A stretch of DNA of 64,000 bases from Culex pipiens pallens (Eukaryota > Arthropoda > Insecta > Diptera > Culicidae). The translations under genes and the position numbers were made by a program. Shown here one piece after another: positions 59,870-64,000 of this stretch. Numbering within the stretch: position 1 is the first letter of the stretch; each line of letters opens with the position of its first letter. Location of the stretch: NCBI RefSeq assembly GCF_016801865.2, contig NC_068939.1:152210378-152274377 (forward strand). Reading direction: 5' to 3'. Below the pieces are notes generated by a model that was not told the DNA's origin, did no database searches, and saw only the letters and a program-made list of their open reading frames with translations.

Positions 59870-60800
59870 TGTTTTTTTTTGTCATAAACGCGCAAAGATA
59901 TTTCAAGCTCAAAAAAAGATTTTTTTTTTATGCTCGGATTTTCATATGTTGTCAAAAAAAGCAAAATCTGTATGCATTTTTACTTTTATCCGAGTAAGTT
60001 TTGTAAAATTTTAAAATTTTCCAAAATTACCGTTTATTATATGAAAGTACTCAAATTTTCATAGTTTGCAATATGGGCGAAATTTGGTATGATCTTTTAC
60101 TTTTATTAGAGTTTTTATTTTATTCAAGCTCAAATTTTCAACTAGTATTTTTTTTTTCTTAAATATCAAAATTTGTAAAATGGGCAACAGGTAGCATTCT
60201 GTACAATTTCAGTGAAAGAATCTAACGAAATTTCACATCGTTTAATACGCATATTGCAAATTAGGAAAAATTTAGTACTTTAATAAAACACGGTATTTTG
60301 TGAAAATTTTAGTAATTCGATCAAAAAACGTTAAAAAATGAAAATGCATATGGAATTTCAAATCGTTTGATACCCATATTGAAAATTATAAAAATTTAAG
60401 TATTTAAAAAAATTCGGTGTTTTGCGAAAATCTTAACATTTTTAAAAACACCCTAATAAAAGTGAGAAAGCATAAAAAAATCGCTTCCTTTGGACCCATA
60501 TTGCAATTTATATAAAATTGAGTATTTAAAAAAAAAACGGTATTTTGTGAAAATCTTAATATATATCCAAAACACTCTTTTAAAGTGAAAAAGCATACAA
60601 CATTTTGCTTCGTTTGAAACCCCTAACGCAAATTTTAAAAATTTGAGTGTTTTGAAAAATACGGTATTTTGTGATTTTTTCATATTTTTCAAAAAATTTT
60701 TTTTAATAAAAGTGAAAAGCATACAAAATTTCGCTCCGTTTGATAACCATATTGCAAATTACGAAAATTTTAGTGTTTTTCAAATAAAAGGTAATTTTAG
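59870..60800. repeat. Degenerate foldback array of about 125-bp units
   Basis: Direct units recur at 122-125-bp spacing, with anchors at about 60251, 60376, 60498, 60624 and 60749 (CATATTGCAAATTA preceded by ATTTCGCTTCGTTTGATA-like words and followed by AAAATTTAAGT and CGGTATTTTGTGAAAATC). 59990-60120 and more weakly 59870-59990 carry the same unit in reverse (GTTTGCAATATGGGCGAAAT, CTTTTACTTTTAT). The whole resembles a foldback element or an inverted satellite block. Confidence 0.65.
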
Positions 60801-61314
60801 AAAGATTTAAAAAATCAGCTTTCGTACGTTATCGTCCCGGTAACAAGCTAAAGACACAAATAAAAAGTTCTTAAATACATGTCAATGTTGTTTATGGATG
60901 GGCCATTGAAAAAAAAATTTCTATTCTTTGGAGCACAAATTGGAAAAGACGTAAAACATGAAAAATAATGTTCATTTTGCAAATTGGTGAAAGCAGCATT
61001 ACTTGAATTATGTATAAATCATTTTGTGATCATTTTTGTGGTAATCAAGATGGAAATTAAGTTTGTAATTGCCCACTCCCATCGATCTCGACCAGAGATG
61101 AGATTCCATAACTTTAAATAAAAATTGTACAGGCCGAAATATTTTTTAACACAAAAAAAAAAAACAAAAAAAACAGTTACAAGGAAAAATATCGGTTTTT
61201 TTTAATGTATGTGAGGACTTTACAAGGCATATTTTGCACTATAGTTTAGGGTAGTTAACCCAAATGTTAAAATTAAAATAACAATTGAAATCGACTGTTA
61301 CCATTTTTGAATAA

Positions 61315-61465
61315 ACGAGTAGGCCGCGGGTAATCGGCTCCCCTCCCACTAACATTTACACACAAGATCCTCTGTAATCATTAAGTCAAATGTAATTACA
61401 AAAGTCGACTCGGTCTTAACCAGGTCCCAGTACCGAAAAGGACCTAATAAAAATAATTTTATGAA
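61315..61465 (+). mobile_element. Possible 3' end of a 5'-truncated non-LTR retrotransposon
   Basis: A GC-richer block ending GGTCCCAGTACCGAAAAGGA, then CCTAATAAAAATAA, has the look of a LINE 3'UTR with a short A-rich repeat tail inside AT-rich DNA. No coding part remains, so the assignment is tentative. Confidence 0.35.
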
Positions 61466-62059
61466 AAAAAAAAATGAATAAAGTGTATCATTTTGAGTAA
61501 TAGTAATTTTTGAAAGAAAAACAAAACTTTCAATAAAAAATAACTAAAAGAAGGCAAAGCACTACTGGAAAAACATTTTCGAAAAGCTGATAAAATAATT
61601 TCCTGCAAATTTATTTTTTAGCATTATTGATCGGGCAAATAAAATGCAGCCTCCTAAACTTAAAACATAGTGAAAAATTAGATATTCTCAGTGTCGTCTA
61701 GCTAGCCCAGATTTTCCAACTTGCGATAACTCGAAGAATATTTGTTCGAATTAAAGTGCTAAAAATTGAAGTTTTGTAAAATTTTCTGCTTATTTGATTT
61801 TTTTCTGAATTTTGAGATTCAAGGACAATTTCTTGAGAATCCTAAAACAACTGTTTTGTGCATTGAAAAAATCACTCCATATGTTCCAAGTATTTTCATG
61901 ATTCCCAAATCATATAATAAAAACTTAAAAATAGATGAGTTACTCAAATCCGAAACAAGTATTACATTTTCGAGCCAAATTGTCCTTTTTTCCGTTCAGT
62001 TTGCACGAACTAAATTTTTTTTCCAATTTTGATAAACGAATCTTTAAACAAAAAAAACT

Positions 62060-62550
62060 TCACTTTAAATCTTAAAATCGAAATCAGCCAATGATAGAAA
62101 ATTTTGGCAACTTATTCTTTCCAGCATAAAAAATTGTCGCTCCAAAAATATGTCCCTCATTCCTCCTAAGCCTCACGAGAAATGACCCCAAAAAACCGAG
62201 CTTTCCATTTCCCGCTTCTAGTCCAGAGGAAAATCCCCGCACAAAAATTGACGCCAGCGATGACGATGCTACTAGCAGGGTAGTATGATTCTCAAGTTTC
62301 ATCTTTTCTCTGTCTATACACACTGCTATAACCGATACCCTGTTTGGATCTTTGCCATCTCACGCTGGCTGCCGTTTGAAATTCAACTTTTGCCAGTCGG
62401 AGTTGATTTGATTTTAAAGACTTTATTTACGGAATCCCTCGCTGCTCCCACCCTGCTGCTGGGCTGTGAAAAGACAGTCCAGCGGAACGATCAGAATGCA
62501 ACAGAAGCTCGCCGTTCTGCTCTGCTATTGGCAATCGTTTCTGAATAATA
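62060..62550. other. GC-richer patch, unassigned
   Basis: Complex sequence (CTCGCTGCTCCCACCCTGCT) with overlapping 80-codon frames on both strands and no domain. Could be a regulatory element in the putative large intron. Confidence 0.25.
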
Positions 62551-63673
62551 CATTAGCAATTTGAGTGCCAGGGTTTTTAAAGTGGGACTCTGTTAAATTT
62601 TGTGGGGAAATGAGTTGAAAGTGGTTAAAAATTCATCCAGAATTGAAAAATTCGATGATAATTTTAAAGTTGATTTCCAAACAAAAGTTGAATCACCATT
62701 CAAACATTTGTCTTGTTTGCCTTGCTAATTTTGCACACTTTCGCCGAAATTTCGTACGAGGGGGATTTTTACGACCGATAAATTTGGTAGCCCACCCCAG
62801 TATGGATTTGTTTGTCCGGGCCAATCGTGCAATATTTGTGTTGAGATAATCACAATTTTGTCCAGCGTTTGTGGTTGGCAAATTTGCGTCAGCTCGTCAA
62901 AATTATCGCTCAGTAGGATTTCACTTTCACTCTGCTTGGTTTGTGTTTATCTGATGACGACATTTTGGGTTATGAATTTTCGATGAAAATGCAAATAAGC
63001 AATTGATATTCATGAAATTAATGTCTTGAAATAAAACCTATTATACTTCTTTGATTTTTTTTCCAAACTCTTTCTCTCTCTCCTCGTGAGCAATGAAAAA
63101 TCTTATCATGAACCATTTTACCAAATTGCGAGAATGCAAATCCATTAAAAACTTCATCACAACAGGCTGCTTGAACACTGCAAGTTAGACTCACTGCTTT
63201 GCGAAAAACCTCCACATTCGCAATTAAAATTAGAAAGCTTTCGTCAAATTTCGATTGCTTTCGTCCAAAATTGTTCGCTGCCAAGTGTTGACCGAGCATA
63301 GTGAACCTAAACTTGAACTTAATGGAAAAAAGCTTGTAGAATTTTCCGGCAGAGTTTGATGTCCATCAGCATTTTTTTTATTTCTTGAACTTTCAATAGA
63401 TTCTTTGTCTTCATTGTGAAATGCTCTAGCATAACATCTGCTTCCTTGAAATGATTGTTATATTAAGTTTGGTGAAAGCATTTTAATTTGAAAATCTTAC
63501 TTCTCAGGATTATTTTTGGGATTTTTATTTGACTTTTAGATTTTTTTTGGGCTTGCCAATCCAAGCCACTTTGTCCAAGACACCACAAATTTTATCACAC
63601 AATCCACGTCTTTTACGACCAAAATTAAAGAAAGCATCTGAGCAAACCTTCAAAAATCATTTTTTTTTCTAAC

Positions 63674-63996
63674 TCGAAAAAGCGTAGGCCAAGTGCCGCC
63701 TATGTAAAATTATCATAAAAAAGCAAAATTTAACTAAAGATCGATATTTTGACATTTTAGCTCAATTCTGAAAGCAATTTCAGCGAGCAAAATTACGTGA
63801 AAAACATATAGTTGGACCGTTTTCGAATTTCGTTAGGGTGGTCCCATACACTTTTTCCTTGTAAATTATTCATTTTCAGATGAAGATATCCCGAGTTTAA
63901 AAAGAAACACCCCTGAGATTTTTTCAGCGTTTGTAGTGCTTGATCTCTCCTTTCGAATGCAATCTGGAGCTTTAAATTTGGCCTACGCTTTTTCGA
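63674..63996. mobile_element. MITE with 19-bp ends TCGAAAAAGCGTAGGCCAA
   Basis: Left TCGAAAAAGCGTAGGCCAA (63674-63692) and right exact complement (63978-63996). The 323-bp interior has no ORF and contains GTTAGGGTGGTCCCATACAC. The right flank is almost at the window edge, so a target duplication cannot be checked. Confidence 0.75.
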
Positions 63997-64000
63997 AATA

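Overview
The window is eukaryotic, AT-rich, intron- and transposon-dominated DNA that looks like a mosquito genome, most likely a culicine (Culex or a relative). That assignment is inference. It rests on an insect gustatory receptor gene with 54-57 bp introns, a tRNA-Arg-like SINE, hAT and TA-flanked foldback elements, a Ty3/gypsy remnant and a Penelope-like element, all in a repeat-rich setting. There is no bacterial-style operon, rRNA gene or CRISPR array, and most of the long open frames are low-complexity artefacts.

Layout. 1-2040: AT-rich DNA with two small inverted-repeat elements. 2041-6110: a giant simple-repeat block. A GT-rich 9-mer array switches near 3990 to AC-rich 9-mers and 8-mers, followed by about 550 bp almost free of G on the + strand. 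6360-13340: small inverted-repeat elements, a GC-richer unassigned island (7640-9250) and an interspersed repeat here called family A. 14161-15405: a 1.25 kb near-perfect palindrome. 15750-17625: a three-level nest, with a SINE in a hAT element in a family A copy. 20645-26835: several elements with clear terminal repeats and target duplications, including a 2.2 kb TA-flanked element with splice-like signals and a pair of convergent tRNA-like units. 29718-32671: heptamer, hexamer and octamer arrays. 33990-38480: diverged repeats, a second SINE copy and a degenerate 9-mer array.

39300-40682 (minus strand) holds the only complete protein-coding gene I can defend: a four-exon gustatory receptor of 404 residues ending in the family's TYLVILIQF signature. 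41775-44855 is another nest: family A, then the GCCTTCCTCA element (family R1), then a decayed Ty3/gypsy pol with its 3' LTR. 45699-52140 is mostly non-coding, with two recognisable repeats. 52140-53207 resembles a promoter and 5'UTR, ending in an ATG directly at a consensus splice donor; if that is right, the last 10.8 kb is first intron. 54277-55437 (minus) is a 5'-truncated Penelope-like element with the end of its reverse transcriptase, a GIY-YIG endonuclease and a hammerhead-ribozyme-like motif overlapping the stop codon. 59870-60800 is a degenerate foldback array of about 125-bp units.

The receptor gene, and possibly the 53205 gene start, belong to the host. Almost everything else is mobile or tandemly repeated DNA. 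The order of insertion can be read from target-site duplications at several places.
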